A DNA stretch of 64,000 nucleotides, taken from NCBI GenBank assembly GCA_008508345.1, contig QNGE01003302.1, positions 9,340-73,339 of the forward strand. Direction: 5' to 3'. The position numbers and the translations under genes are program-made. Positions 34,349-45,682 of this stretch are shown in pieces. Numbering within the stretch: the first letter of the stretch is position 1; each line of letters opens with the position of its first letter. Source of the stretch: Paragonimus westermani (Eukaryota > Platyhelminthes > Trematoda > Plagiorchiida > Troglotrematidae). Under the pieces are notes generated by a model. It saw nothing but the letters and a program-made list of their open reading frames with translations, did no database searches and had not been told where the DNA came from.

Positions 34349-35100
34349 CTAATAACGCAAAGTGGTGACCAGTAACCCCATGTATTCGAGTCACCGTTAG
34401 TCTCAGCTGAGCATCAGGGGCCATGCGATCTAGTAGTGGTTTTGAAATAATGGATACCCTATTCCCTGTGTCCGCAGCTAATTCATACGCACATTCTGAC
34501 TGGAAATTGAGGTATCTGTGAATAGACTACTCAGCCCTCGACTCCAGTTGCAATGAATAAACTGTAGTAGGTGGCTCTACAGCATTTAACTGTACCTTTT
34601 CACACCCTCTTAATTTGGCCAGATTCATCACATAAATGGCACATAGCAATAGGGAATCAACAAGATGATCGTAGGTGTAATTCACCGTACGAGAGACAAT
34701 CATTTACTTTCTTTGGGCCGGGATTGATGACAGATACGAAAGGAGACCGTGGAAACTTGTTCATTGGTTGACTTCTGATAGGGGTTTTTAAGTTGCTATT
34801 GCGAAATAGGAAGACGTTCGAATGAGGACTAACGGCTTTTGGCTCGCGGATGCCTCCGACTTCTAGAAAGGTCATATCTTGTTTGACCGGTATTTTCCGA
34901 TGGAGGTCAGTGTCAGTGACAGTAGCAATCAGTCCATCACGAAGATGTTCCCCGGCTTGTCACCAAGGTTGCAACGAGCAGCTTGCTTTTGCATTTGCAG
35001 AGTGAACTCACAGAAGCTCGTGCTTGTTGAACTCACTATTTAATTGGACGTCACCTGTTCTGTGACCTAGAAGCACGTTCTTTAATAACAGTTTCTACAG
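34349..35100 (-). pseudogene. Gypsy gag-protease fragment
   Basis: On the minus strand, frames give in order FCEFTLQMQKQAARCNLGDK, GEHLRDGLIATVTDTDLHRK with MTFLEV (gag capsid end, family 'LRDR.V.GI....L...LL'), then a zinc knuckle read as MCHLCDESGQIKRV (family C..C...GHI...C) with HLRSSC before it, and a protease start ELAADTGNRVSIISKPLLDR followed by IHGVTGHHFALL. Here the catalytic DTG is retained, but A replaces the usual preceding hydrophobic Leu. The frame ends abruptly at the LTR start. RT and later parts are missing. This is the third gypsy remnant and the only one on the minus strand. Confidence 0.75.
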
Positions 35101-35689
35101 TTTGTCGAATGGCAATGAGGCTAGGGCGTTGGGTGGGCCAGATTCGTCTATAATGAATACAACTTACTATCACCAACGGTAACGAAGAAATCTGATTGGC
35201 TTGCCTCCTTCACATCACGACGAATGTCGCACCGCAGTTCTAACCTCTCGACCCACTTCTCTGATTCACTCGCAGCAGCACGAAAATTTGATTATCCACT
35301 TGTAAGCAGTTCCATTCCGCGACGCCAGTTCTTATTACCAAAGTTTCAATCATTATGTCCCTATGTTTTATTCAAACCACTGCTATAAGTGCAATTGGTA
35401 CGTTTGTTCACAACTTATACTACACTTTGTTTGCACATCATTCTGAAGTTAATTACACGCCCAGTAGTTTTATCGATACTAATGAAATGGGGTAACTAAC
35501 ACCCCAACATCTAAATACCGGAAACGAGGAAGTTAATATACAAGCTGACTTCAGCAATATCACAACGTGATGTGGTGTACAGCCACTATGAATCAAATGT
35601 TTACCAAATTTTGCTTCCCTTCAGCTTAACCTCTGTTGAGTATATGTATACCACTATTCCAAAACTGTTCACTGAATACTGAACAACAG
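35101..35689. other. Unassigned stretch, probably upstream gag remnant
   Basis: No readable motif. By position it should include the N-terminal gag of the minus-strand gypsy fragment, but the frames are too degraded to support that. Confidence 0.4.
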
Positions 35690-36010
35690 CTGGAGTTAAG
35701 GGATAGTTGCCTTGTCTCCTCTCTAGACGATCGGGCAACCTGACTTGTGAGCGAAAATAGTCGGGAGTTCAGATATGATAATCCGGTCGTGCCTAGTTCG
35801 AGGCCAATGGCGCAGTGGTTGGTACGGTTGTCTCATGAAGACGTGACCGCACTTTATTCCCGGCGGTTGCAACGATATACACTAGTGGCGTGGTCTAATG
35901 AGAGCAAGATTCGAGTCTATTGCTCCTTTTCGAAAGAGGCTGGCTGAGTGCTGACACTGCGACTATATGAGTGATGATCAACCTGAAATTAACCATATCC
36001 CCGAATAATC
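35690..36010 (+). mobile_element. tRNA-derived SINE, copy A
   Basis: It shares with the copies at 38.2 and 59.6 kb a 5' block (GTCTCCTCTC.AGACGATCGG, GCAACCTGA), a tRNA-like region with A-box TGGCGCAGTGG, and a 3' block CGAAAGAGGCTGGCTGAG, then GTGATGATCAAC. The hammerhead position is present but decayed. The family layout (tRNA head plus hammerhead) resembles the Sm-alpha SINEs of Schistosoma, which is established for that genus. Confidence 0.8.
35879..35923 (+). ncRNA. Decayed hammerhead ribozyme in SINE A
   Basis: Aligned to the intact copy at 38.3 kb, the CUGANGA core strand has become GTGGCGT and the GAAA strand AAGAT. The stem II loop (TCTAATGAGAG) is still visible. Not expected to cleave. 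Confidence 0.6.
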
Positions 36011-36139
36011 ATCAAAAACCACTTCTCCATAAGCATGCTGCTAGCATATTGGGGTTATTGTCTCTAAACCTATTTCTCGTCACAGTTGCCTTGTTACATT
36101 GTAGACAGTAAAATGCACGACTGTGCTCAAGAGATAAGC

Positions 36140-36200
36140 ATCTGATTTGGTCAGCTCGGGGTGTCATTACTAGTACATTGAGCCGGGTTCGATCTCAGTC
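36140..36200 (+). repeat. tRNA-like unit with A and B boxes
   Basis: TTGGTCAGCTCGG fits an A-box and GGGTTCGATCTC a B-box, about 33 bases apart. No convincing cloverleaf was drawn. It may be another tRNA-derived repeat next to SINE A. Confidence 0.35.
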
Positions 36201-37900
36201 AAATATTTCATGTGTATATTTCTGGAGCCATCACACAAAGTTTTGGAATCCGTAAGTCCAAGTGGAGAAGGATGTGATAGGTTTTAAAATGCTGTTAAGT
36301 AGCGAGTGTAACTGTCATTCTCAAAAATCTTTAGGCAAACTTCCCCAGGAAACCGGGATGCAACCTATACTGTCGTCAGAACAGTTTGTTACTGTGGCTA
36401 TTTGGAAGTACTTTGTTCAAGCGGATTCCCAAAACAACACCGAATTACTTCACAGCCAAGTTACTTAGTAATTTAGTGATTTAATTTGATTCAGTAATTT
36501 ATTGTTACCATCAACTGTAATGTGTCTGTCAGTTCCTATCATCTAACTCTTTTTCACAGCTAGACTTCCCACTTCTTTTTTCCAGTTCTCACAATCTCAG
36601 CGCTTGTCATTACACTCTGTTAAGCGTTTTGCTGATTCTCATACTCCATCACCACTGAGTGTTCTGTTTTCCTGTAGTGCTCGCCAATTCTCTTACTGAA
36701 GCTGTTTTATTAAGCATCTGTAAAGAAGTGGTGAGATCCTCGTCCTTGACTTATTTCGTCCACACCCGTTTACAAAATTTACAACTTGTAACCAATTTCT
36801 TATAAAATGCTCTATATTTGTTCACTTTCAATGCATAACACAAATATCTAACTTGTTACTTGTTCACGGTGTCAAAAGATTAAGATGCAATTTGTAAAAA
36901 AAATACATCCACACACATACATTCAGTTCTGTGTTGTTTATCCGATTATCGTCCTAACAACCGGATTATTGTAAATAAATTTGAAAGTCACTCACTTTAA
37001 TGCCCTACAACGTTTCATCTTTCATTCACTTTTTTAAACTACACTGTTTTTCATCTTCCTAATTATTATTATAATTAGTAAGGCAACGAACATAATAATA
37101 ATGAGAAAGGTCTGGTCCCGAAATATCGCTTTAGCATTAAATGAGGTTGCGATTCTCACTGTAACAAACAGATCAATTACCACCACGTATTTGAGTTCTG
37201 CAATTAGAAATGTACGTGGGAATCTATAATCGTACATCTCATGCCATCACAAACAATCTGGTAGCTGTATTCGGTCGAACGAAAATGAGCGATGGTTATG
37301 AAAAATTGAACCGGAAAAATTGATAGTACTAACTGCAGTGTCTCCAGACTAAACGTGGGACGAGCACCGTTCAGCCACGTTTTGCTGTGAACGACTTTCA
37401 TGACAAACTACATACAGTTGAGCCGAGAACTATCTGGTGGTGACTAGTTCTTGTTCCGAGTATTATCATGTTGGACTGTGTAACGTTTATGTGCCGCTTC
37501 TCTTTCGAACGTTACATCAGCTCTTCTACAAACACTGATTAGACACCAGTTGAATATGTGCACATCAGGACAGACGTATATCACGCAGTTTCTTGTTACA
37601 CGTACTTGAGTGTATTTGTACTGAACTTAACTTTGAAACAAATTAACTTTCACGACCATTCTGCAATGAGCCTCCGATAAACAGAACTAATTTTTTGTAA
37701 ATTATACCTCAATACTGTCGTGGGACAAAGTCAGCAAAACGGTATCGCGTGTTTGGTAAACTTTAAAAGTAGTCTGTCGAAACAAATTGATCGTTATATC
37801 AAATTACTGTTTAGTCCCGCAGTACTCATAACTATGATTAACTGCATTTATATTCATGTTTTTAGTTCTGTCTCTTCATGTCTGTATATAAACTAGAAAT
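36201..37900. other. Unassigned AT-rich stretch
   Basis: No supported gene or repeat. If the minus-strand exon candidate that follows is real, the region just below it would hold a 3' untranslated end; an AATATA variant lies nearby but no AATAAA is obvious on that strand. Confidence 0.4.
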
Positions 37901-38035
37901 TCATCCTTCAGGTTTAACAACGCTCTGCTTGACCTGACTTGGAACCTTTGAATGCAGGTAAGCATTAGCAGGTAGATGACCAGGGCGGTCCTCACAAACC
38001 TTGGCAAAGTTTGGAGACAGAGAGGCCTTCTTCTG
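37901..38035 (-). CDS. Candidate terminal exon of a host gene (unknown product)
   Basis: The minus strand shows a pyrimidine-rich tract ending in CACCTTTGTGCAG, a good splice-acceptor shape. It is followed by 44 open codons (start QKKASLSPNFAKVCEDRPG, end SQVKQSVVKPEG) and a stop. Codon choice and residue mix look protein-like, unlike most short frames here. I do not recognise the protein. The frame also stays open upstream of the proposed acceptor, so the exon start is not decided. SINE B would sit in the preceding intron. This could still be chance. Confidence 0.3.
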   Translation of the reverse strand, partial: QKKASLSPNFAKVCEDRPGHLPANAYLHSKVPSQVKQSVVKPEG

Positions 38036-38204
38036 CTGCACAAAGGTGCAGTATGTGAAGTGAATATGAAAACAGAGATATACCTCGGTTACTGAATGTG
38101 GTTCAGCCATCAGGGTGGAAAGCAGGAGCTAGACTGAGCTTTTCAAAACTCGACATAATTCATTCGCCCAGTACAATAGAAGATATCTGGCATTTTCAAG
38201 TTGA

Positions 38205-38600
38205 CCATCACTCACATTTGATCGCAGCGTTCGCATTCAGATAGACTTTCTAGCCAGCCTCTTTCGAAAAGAAGCACTAGACTGGAGTTTCGCTCTCATT
38301 AGAGCTCGTCAGTAGTGCATATCCTTGCCACGGCCGGGATTTGAACTCCGGACATTCCAATCATGAGGCAACCGTGTTAACCACTGCGCCATTGACCTCA
38401 CATTAGGCACGACCGAATCATCAAATCTGAACGCTCAACCACTCTCGCTTGTGAGCAATGATCAGGTTGCCCGATCGTCTCGAGAGGAGACACAGTTACT
38501 GCCTGTTAACTCCAATCGATAACCCCGCGATTAGGACTTGCGAGACAGGTCGAGATCACAGAACTCATTAAACCTGCATTAAACCTCATTAAACCTGGCA
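38205..38600 (-). mobile_element. tRNA-derived SINE, copy B, with intact hammerhead
   Basis: On the minus strand the element runs from a 5' block (with ATCGGGCAACC) through a tRNA-like head, A-box TGGCGCAGTGG (38381-38391) and B-box GGAGTTCAAATCC (38337-38349), to the hammerhead and a 3' block GAAAGAGGCTGGCTAGAAAG. The same arrangement, including the 5' block, occurs in copies A and C, so the block belongs to the repeat. Three short tandem copies of a CATTAAACCT word lie at its 5' edge (about 38567-38600). The head gives an internal Pol III promoter. Confidence 0.88.
38274..38318 (-). ncRNA. Hammerhead ribozyme (type I layout), complete core
   Basis: Read 3' to 5' on the plus coordinates: stem I GCACTA (38318-38313) pairs perfectly with TAGTGC (38279-38274). 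Between them lie core CTGACGA (38312-38306), stem II GCTCT/AGAGC with loop AATG (38305-38292), core GAA (38291-38289), and stem III ACT/AGT with a two-base CC loop (38288-38281). The cleavage base is C at 38280, after AGT, giving the preferred GUC site. Every conserved hammerhead position (CUGANGA, GAAA, UH) is present and all three helices pair fully. Helix I is open, so the layout is type I. Copies C and D each carry a single core change; copy A is degraded. Hammerheads in tRNA-type SINEs are known from Schistosoma. Confidence 0.9.
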
Positions 38601-38699
38601 TTGCTGATAAAGCCAGTCCATTTTCTCAACCCTTATAGATGTATACTTCGAAACAGTTGGTTTGTGAACTACAAACATTTGCTTTTACTCTGCAAGGCT

Positions 38700-38930
38700 G
38701 TGAAGTTTTGTTCATGCTGCAGCTGACTGGCAAATGGAGGCATAGTTTAGACAACTCAAGATATTTACCGGCTAGTTAGCTAGTGCAAGTTACCGTTTTA
38801 CCCCAAGCTGAGACATCCAGGAATCACAATCTCGGTAATTGGAATCTCTAAGAGAAATGGCAACTGATTACGCTCAGCGCCATAATTTTTGTTGTCCGCC
38901 ATCTTTGAGGTATGGGAAAATTATAGGATC
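38700..38930 (+). pseudogene. LINE RT C-terminal tail
   Basis: The plus strand reads LTGKWRHSLDN, later DIQESQSR, a stop, then LESLREMATDYAQRHNFCCP. The last block matches the tail of the 6.5-9.3 kb LINE (LETLGEMAANRAQWRECC) and the family ending RWLETL.DMA..R.QWRSCC. Upstream RT is not readable. It is a short fragment next to SINE B. Confidence 0.75.
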
Positions 38931-40821
38931 ACTGAAACTTTCCGTGGGACTATTTCATGAATACCGCCTTGCTGTCACTCACAATTGGGTTGTCTGGTTA
39001 AAGGCTGTTTACACCCTGCTGTTGCAGGTTTGACTGTCAGTGGCGGTGCTGCTTACGAGTTTTCTTGTGGTTGGGTAAGTTTCCTGAGAGTTTGTTGACG
39101 ACATTCACGTGTGTCTACGCGTTGGCCACGTTTGTATAATTCCCGATTCAGGAGTCAACAACTTGGCCTGGCATTCATCTACGCTTGATTGGGCTGAGTT
39201 ACGTGATTTTCCTAGTTGAACGGCTGGTCTTTAACATGCTCACGTTTGTGTTTGAACTTGGTACCAATGGTTCTGAAAGTCTCTACACATCGACATTTCG
39301 GTTATAACTGGTAGAAATGAGTGGTGATCATGAGCGGTTCTGCAGTAGTCTACTCAACCTGGTGATCCTCATCAGCTTATTACACTCTGAGGAAGTGGGT
39401 AACCCACATCAGTCTTCTTGAGTCGTGGAAAAGTTGGCAGAATGAGATGATACTGCTGCTATAGGATGTTGACGCATGCACACATGCCTTTTTACTTTCA
39501 GTTTTGACTGAAGACGGAATAGTGGTTCTGACCGTCAGTTTTATGATCTCTGTGCTTACCAGGAAGATTCGGCCGACAATTTTGGGGCAAACCAACGTGG
39601 CCTGACAATTTTTCTGAATACACGCGAACATCCGCACTTATAAGTGTCAGCTGCAACCCAGATAGCGGCCTTCTGGACCACCTACACAGCATACGGCCTG
39701 GCGGTGTAGTCGTTTGTTTTTAATCCCCGTTTCTTTCAAGTAGCCGAATTATATTTTCTTCCCCCCTTATTACGGAATTGAGGTTCACTGCTCTTCACCG
39801 GTGTGTGTGAATACTAATGATTAGTTTCAAACGCTGATTCACTGCTGTCATTGTTGTTGATAATCGCAACGCAAAATTCTTGTGTTTAAGTACGAATGTG
39901 TTCACTCATACTGTGTTACTTTTGTACTCAGTTAATAGGCAGTGATAAAATTTGAAGAAAGTATAAACTTCTGGTGCTGTTTCAGGTTTTGAAAATTTAA
40001 TTTAATTTTAGCGGTAACTTTTACTCCACGCAAAATAAGGAGGCTCAAACCAGTCAGCAATACTAACAAAGACTGTTTGGACTGACTTTTGTTAAAAAAC
40101 AATATCAGGTTTCACAAAAATATATGCCACCAAGCTCAAGGAGACAATGAACACGAGCAATTTTTAAAGCAAGTTAATTTTACATTGAGAAAATCGCAAT
40201 TCCTCACCGACGCCCTCCTCACGACGAGTAAATACTGAATTGTTCGATTGGTGTGGATAACCGCATCGCATGCATTCATTTATGAGAATCCTATTCAGTT
40301 GAGAAAGTGTATCAGGTAAATCCGAGTTAGGAACCGCGGTGAATAACGAGGTGGACAATGTTTTGATAAGGAAGAGAGAGAATGAGTAGTATCTATGCCA
40401 GTCAATATGTGAAACATCTAATGAATTCCCCGAAGATAACCGGTTCATTTGTAATAGCGTGGTTGGCTAATTCGGATTTAATTGCTCGCTATGAGATGAG
40501 TTCCAATATGCTTACAGGTGGACATGCGCAGTGTAGCAAAAAGGCGTTCAACAGAGCACAATCTTTTTTGTCCAACTCGCTGGTTGCCATGTTACGAGCG
40601 CGCTCGCGCTGATGAGTCAGAATTCGGGACCGCAATAACCTCGTTTTCCGCCCACGCATCGTGTGCTGTTTGGCCCGGTTTGTGTGTCCGACGCCTTGTG
40701 TCAAGGGTTTTTCACTTGTCATTCCTCGTCCGTTAGGCTGATCTCGTTGGGTAGTGGCTTGTTCGGCCGCTGGCGGTATCCACAGTCCATCCACCGTTGG
40801 CTCTGACCGTATCCTAAGGCC
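38931..40821. other. Unassigned; GC-richer from 40.5 kb
   Basis: No gene is supported. From about 40500 the sequence becomes richer in GC and CpG (for example GAGCGCGCTCGCGC near 40599), with overlapping open frames on both strands. That is the picture of a promoter or 5' untranslated region ahead of the exon candidate that follows. Confidence 0.4.
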
Positions 40822-41070
40822 ATGTCGAGATATTCGTCGGAATTTTCGTATGGTGGCTCCTCCGACCTGGTTTTCTATCCACTTGGCCGGTCATGTCTCG
40901 TCCGTCCATCCGATCCAGTTGAGCTGTGGGCTTCTGGACGTACTCCTCCCACCCCGCCACGTCGAGGTATTCCGCCGAGAGTTGAAGTATCCACACCTCC
41001 AGTTAGAAAATCCACCACAACAGTACACATAAAAAAGTGGTATTACATGACTCGTGGTTTCGCTGACTAA
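40822..41070 (+). CDS. Candidate first coding exon of a host gene (unknown product)
   Basis: An 82-codon frame starts with an ATG that has G at -3 and at the codon after it T, an acceptable start context. It reads MSRYSSEFSYGGSSDLVFYP, then a proline-rich basic segment PPTPPRRGIPPRVEVSTPPV and RKSTTTVHIKK. The residue mix is unlike the random frames around it, and GC-richer DNA lies upstream. The last ten codons look less protein-like, so a splice donor may lie earlier (for example at CGAG/GTATTC near 40965 or later). I do not recognise the protein; a Ser/Arg/Pro-rich head domain is all that can be said. Confidence 0.35.
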   Translation: MSRYSSEFSYGGSSDLVFYPLGRSCLVRPSDPVELWASGRTPPTPPRRGIPPRVEVSTPPVRKSTTTVHIKKWYYMTRGFAD

Positions 41071-44000
41071 TCCGTCTTTTTAGGAGTCGCAAAATCCGCC
41101 TGTCCTAGTGAACAGTGACCAATTACACCCTCGAAACGATCCGACAGTTCGAGTTGTGAATGTGGTCGTCGTACTTTGAGCACTAGCTTATGCTACCACA
41201 GCCATGTCTCTTCCGAATTCCTCTGTGCAAAACATGATATTGCCATTGCAGACATTAGTGACTGAAGAAAACGATCATGCTCGGACTATCTCCTCCATTT
41301 GTGACATCTCTATTCTCTATTCGGTTATGATGGCAGCTGTAAGGGTTCTTCTGACGCAGTGAAAGTGGAATACGTTTGGGCATTCTTCTTAACGTCTACG
41401 CACCCTGCAGGTCTCACTAGCATACATACAAAGTGCGTTGTGCATACAAGCACGGTGCATCTCAATAGTGAGTATCGATTTTACTCGTACCCCTGGACAG
41501 AATCTGATTAAATAGATGATTAAAACTCGTTTATACACAACCAGAAAAACAAAACACTATAAACTGTGGAGTTTAAAATCACTGGACAGAACTTTAAAAT
41601 ATCAGCAACTTCAGTAGTGCATAATGCCTCCGCGTACGGCGTCCGAACTAGCAACTGGAATGCGGTTTTCGAATCACACAAGTTTTACGTTATCAGAGTG
41701 AGACGTGTACCTGATGGGACTGAAATTCTCAACACAGTATATACTACTTTTGTGCCCAATCAAGAATAGAACTGAATTGTAGCACTGACTTCGAATTTCC
41801 GTGAGTGGACCATGTCTTGTATCAAATAAAACAATGGGTAGTAACAAATGTTTAGGAGGATAGGTGAGCCTAGTAGCCACAACTTGTTTAAACACACTGA
41901 TAGCAGAGTTGTATAATGGAGTTAATAATAGGGTTACTGTGTGCGATCCCTATTTGTCATTGTTAACAATCAAGTGAACTGAGCATTTCAGATATGCACT
42001 TCTGGTTGAAAGTTTAGATATGTTGATCTAACCACACACAAAAGGGGATAAATTTTTGAGGACGATAAGAAGTGATACATGAGTTCGTCTGTTACATTTG
42101 CATAAGAACAAAATTACAGAATCTATGGACAGTCGCATGCAGGCAGGTTTCATAAACCTGTCAACAACGGATTCGGAACAGACTCAGCCAGTTTTATTCG
42201 TCATGCTGTCTGGCAGCATTGGTTAGATTGGAGACTCAGCTGGAAGTTTTGGAGGCTGGTTTCGTAGATTAGGCAAACAGATGATTGATCGGGAGTAGAC
42301 CGAGGAATGCTGATGATTTGTTCGTCACCAGAGTGAAATGCACTTCTCTGATGGCGTGTTTCATTTCGTGCTCAACAGATATGCAACTATGTCTCGGAGG
42401 GCTTGGCGCCTCAATACATTTGGAAGAGTAAGTTATTAGAACTTGGTCACCAAAAGCTTACTTTTGCACTTGACACGGAAATGAATAGGGTGATAGATGA
42501 AACAAGGTAAACAATTTTTGAGATAAACATCACATTTAAAAGACGTCCCAGAGGCCTAGAGATATCGGGAAACCTAGCAGACAATCTTGCATAACGGTTA
42601 AGGTCTTCCTTGGCTGATCGATATTTTTTTAGCATTTTAGCAGAATAAACTGATCGGAAGTTGAAGAACAAGATTTTGATGGCTTGGCGCTCATCTCTGT
42701 TAAACAGCTCTTGCTCATTTATGTAGGTTCAGTTAGGTGTCTAATACTTGAATATAACAATCATCATCATACGTTGCTGTACAGTATGATGTTCGGTAGT
42801 AACTTATATACATTTCGAAACGCTGAAGAAATTGGTGAAAGTAAAACGGTGGATCTAGGGAATCGAGATTGACAACCCTCAGGAATTCAAATTTGAAATA
42901 TCCGCAGTTCTGCTAGATTTACTTAGTTACGAACCCTGCAATCATTTATCCCCTGAGACAAGATGCTACATCAGAGGTTTTAAAGTTTTATTGTTGTGCA
43001 TGGGCATCAAAGTATTCAAACTACAATTTACGTGGACCATCGAATTATTTATACAAAAGTTTCGCCGGGCAGAAATCCGCCGACAGTGCCGTTAGGTGGC
43101 CTTAACTTGAATACTGTTTTAGGTAACACCCCGGGATGTTGGTATAGCTTCCAACCACCTTTTGTTGGGTTGGTGCTGTGCATAGACACGCTGCTTCGAT
43201 TCCTGCTATGAATTCAGCCAGGATTCACACTATCCACAAGTAAGTTGTTAAAAGTTAAACAAAACATTCAACCTTACTTATCGTTACCAGCTTGTGCGTA
43301 GCAGTCGATGGACAACGTGTGTGTGTGCGACAACTTCCTAAAAGTCAGTTTTATCCATTGCTACGTTGAAGATACCACTGCAGTTTTGACGGACAATATT
43401 TGGACCAGATTTATTCTACTTTAAAGCCAAACATTGTTTTGAAGACGTAGCATTATATGTGACCATCTCGTAAAACAATAAATATGAAATAGACTTGCTC
43501 TAATGGTGGATATAAACCAACATTTACGGGACACACCAACCAAGTGAGGCATGTTTAAGTAACCAATAAATATCCGTCACAATCGGTAGTCAGGTACATT
43601 GACGTCCCAAGTTAAAACTATAGAACATCACAATATACCCAGCCAGAACAAAACCAGTAGGTTTCCTAGATTACTGCGGAGCCGAAATGTACCTCATCAT
43701 CAACGCTGGGGAAGTAAGAACATGTTTCAATTCATTTGCCGACATAAAGCAATAAAACTTTTATTGATTACCGTGTGTGCGATTGTTTATTCCAGGTTTT
43801 ATGCAGCCAGATTGTGCTTACACACAGTGTCTGCCTGGTAACTGACTGGTTTTCCGTGATCAGAGCTTTACGCGAAAAGGGATTTGATCTTGTTACGTGT
43901 TCCAACTGAATGAAAGATTACAAATGCTAAAGGTTGGTTGCGGGACAGCAAACCTTTTCATGGTCATGAATGTGCAGTAGATTTGTACTATATGTGAAGT

Positions 44001-45682
44001 TCTGCAGGGTACTCGTGGGTGGGATTTGTCCATTTGATTGTATGTTTTGGTAATTGTGACTTCGGGCGTGTGTGTTAAAACAACTGAAAATAAAGAAAAC
44101 TTTGATATTGCACCAATTTTTGTTCTACCTTCACTTGCAAACGTGAAGTATAAAATAATTCCTATGGTAAATTAATCACTCTAAAACAACAAAATGGCCA
44201 GAATGTCAAGTGATATGTTTACTTGAAACAAGGCAACTTCACTGTGAACTATTTGTGAATACACATACTACGTTTGAAATGTGTGGTGTGCTCAGTATTG
44301 ATCACTTTTGAATTACCGTTACGCAGGAGAACCGTCAGGGAATTATACAAATTGACGCTATGCCCAATTTTGATTTTGTGGTACCAAGGTCTAGGTTAGT
44401 ATATTAGTAAGAGTGGGCAGCTAGTTGTTTAAGTTAAACCAACAGTACCGTCTCGTGATTTACCGGGCAGTCAATCGATCAACCCGGATACGTTGCTCCA
44501 TGTAAGTGTAGAAGTCATACTCCACGTGTTCGTGGTATCAAGTAGTCTGAATATGGTTCCAATTCAAAAACACCATCCATGTTGGCCAGATATTTTGTAA
44601 CTGATTAACGGGATCAAGGATTACTCGCGCATTTGACAATATTTGTGACATTGTTTACTGTGCACGTCAACTAAATATGTTAACTGGTTTTTATTTCCGG
44701 AGAACATAAATTGCCATAGCCCAAACATACGGACAGAGTCAGATGTGCATTTTGTAGTCACTGCTCATCAAAGCTGACGTCTTTCCTACAGATCAAGCGA
44801 TGCTGAGTGACCCGACCATCTGATGATCTTCACGTTAATCCTATAAGAACCGACTTAATTCTTGCCGATTTTAACCAGCTGCTTGGGTGGATAGATGAAT
44901 CGGTTACACAATTAATTGGCGTTCGATGTACATAAGTGGATAAGATACGTTGAAGCGTCACGCCACAAACCGTCGAAAGTTGTCCATCGACCGAAAATAC
45001 TCACATCGGGGAAGTGGGCCAGAAGTATTCCCGTAACCCTACTTTGGAAGCTGTTAAATTGTATTTTGTTCCACATCTTCTGCTGTCCTCAAAATAAGGC
45101 TTAGTTAATTGAGTAGTGTCACGTCACACGAGTTCGATTTCGATAAAGCTGCCTGGTTCACACCGACCCTTTTTGGATATACTTGAGAAGTGTTTCGCCA
45201 AAACACGCCAGTAAGACTAAGACGAAGTTATGGGTGTTGTCCTGACCGAAAGTAAGCGTACCGTAATTTTCAAATGACTCAATACAGACTAGCACGAGTT
45301 AATGGGATGGGGTGATCAGAACGAATAATGGGGTTGACAGCAGTTAGGAACTCCAGGACAATTTTTTAACTAATGCAAGGTATTACAGGTGAAAAGCAAA
45401 CTGCAAGTGGGACTAACTGGGAACCTACTCACATTTGTTAGCAAAAGATGGAACACCGAACGAGCAATAATTAGCCGATCAGAATATTGCTAAAATTATC
45501 TCTCACTAAGTTACCCGTTGAATACACAGCCCTACTATAATGAGAGTAGCGAACAAGGCTTGTTTTCTGTGTTTGATCATCAGGCTAATTACAGCACAAT
45601 AAATATGAAAAAAGTGACTAGTGTGAGTCAGAAAAACGGTCAATATAGGTTAAGGACGACGTGTTTGTTATCAGTTGCGTGA
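41071..45682. other. Unassigned stretch, possibly intronic
   Basis: About 4.6 kb with no recognised element or domain. A small perfect inverted repeat (CAGGTTT/AAACCTG, 3-base loop) lies at 42144-42160. If 40822 is a real first exon, this could be its intron. Confidence 0.45.

Noticed and set aside
40605..40640. CTGATGAGTC on the plus strand, possible hammerhead
   Set aside because: No GAAA strand or stem partner follows.
45105..45150. GAGTTCGATTTC resembling a Pol III B-box
   Set aside because: The upstream A-box is poor and the spacing is too short for a tRNA head.
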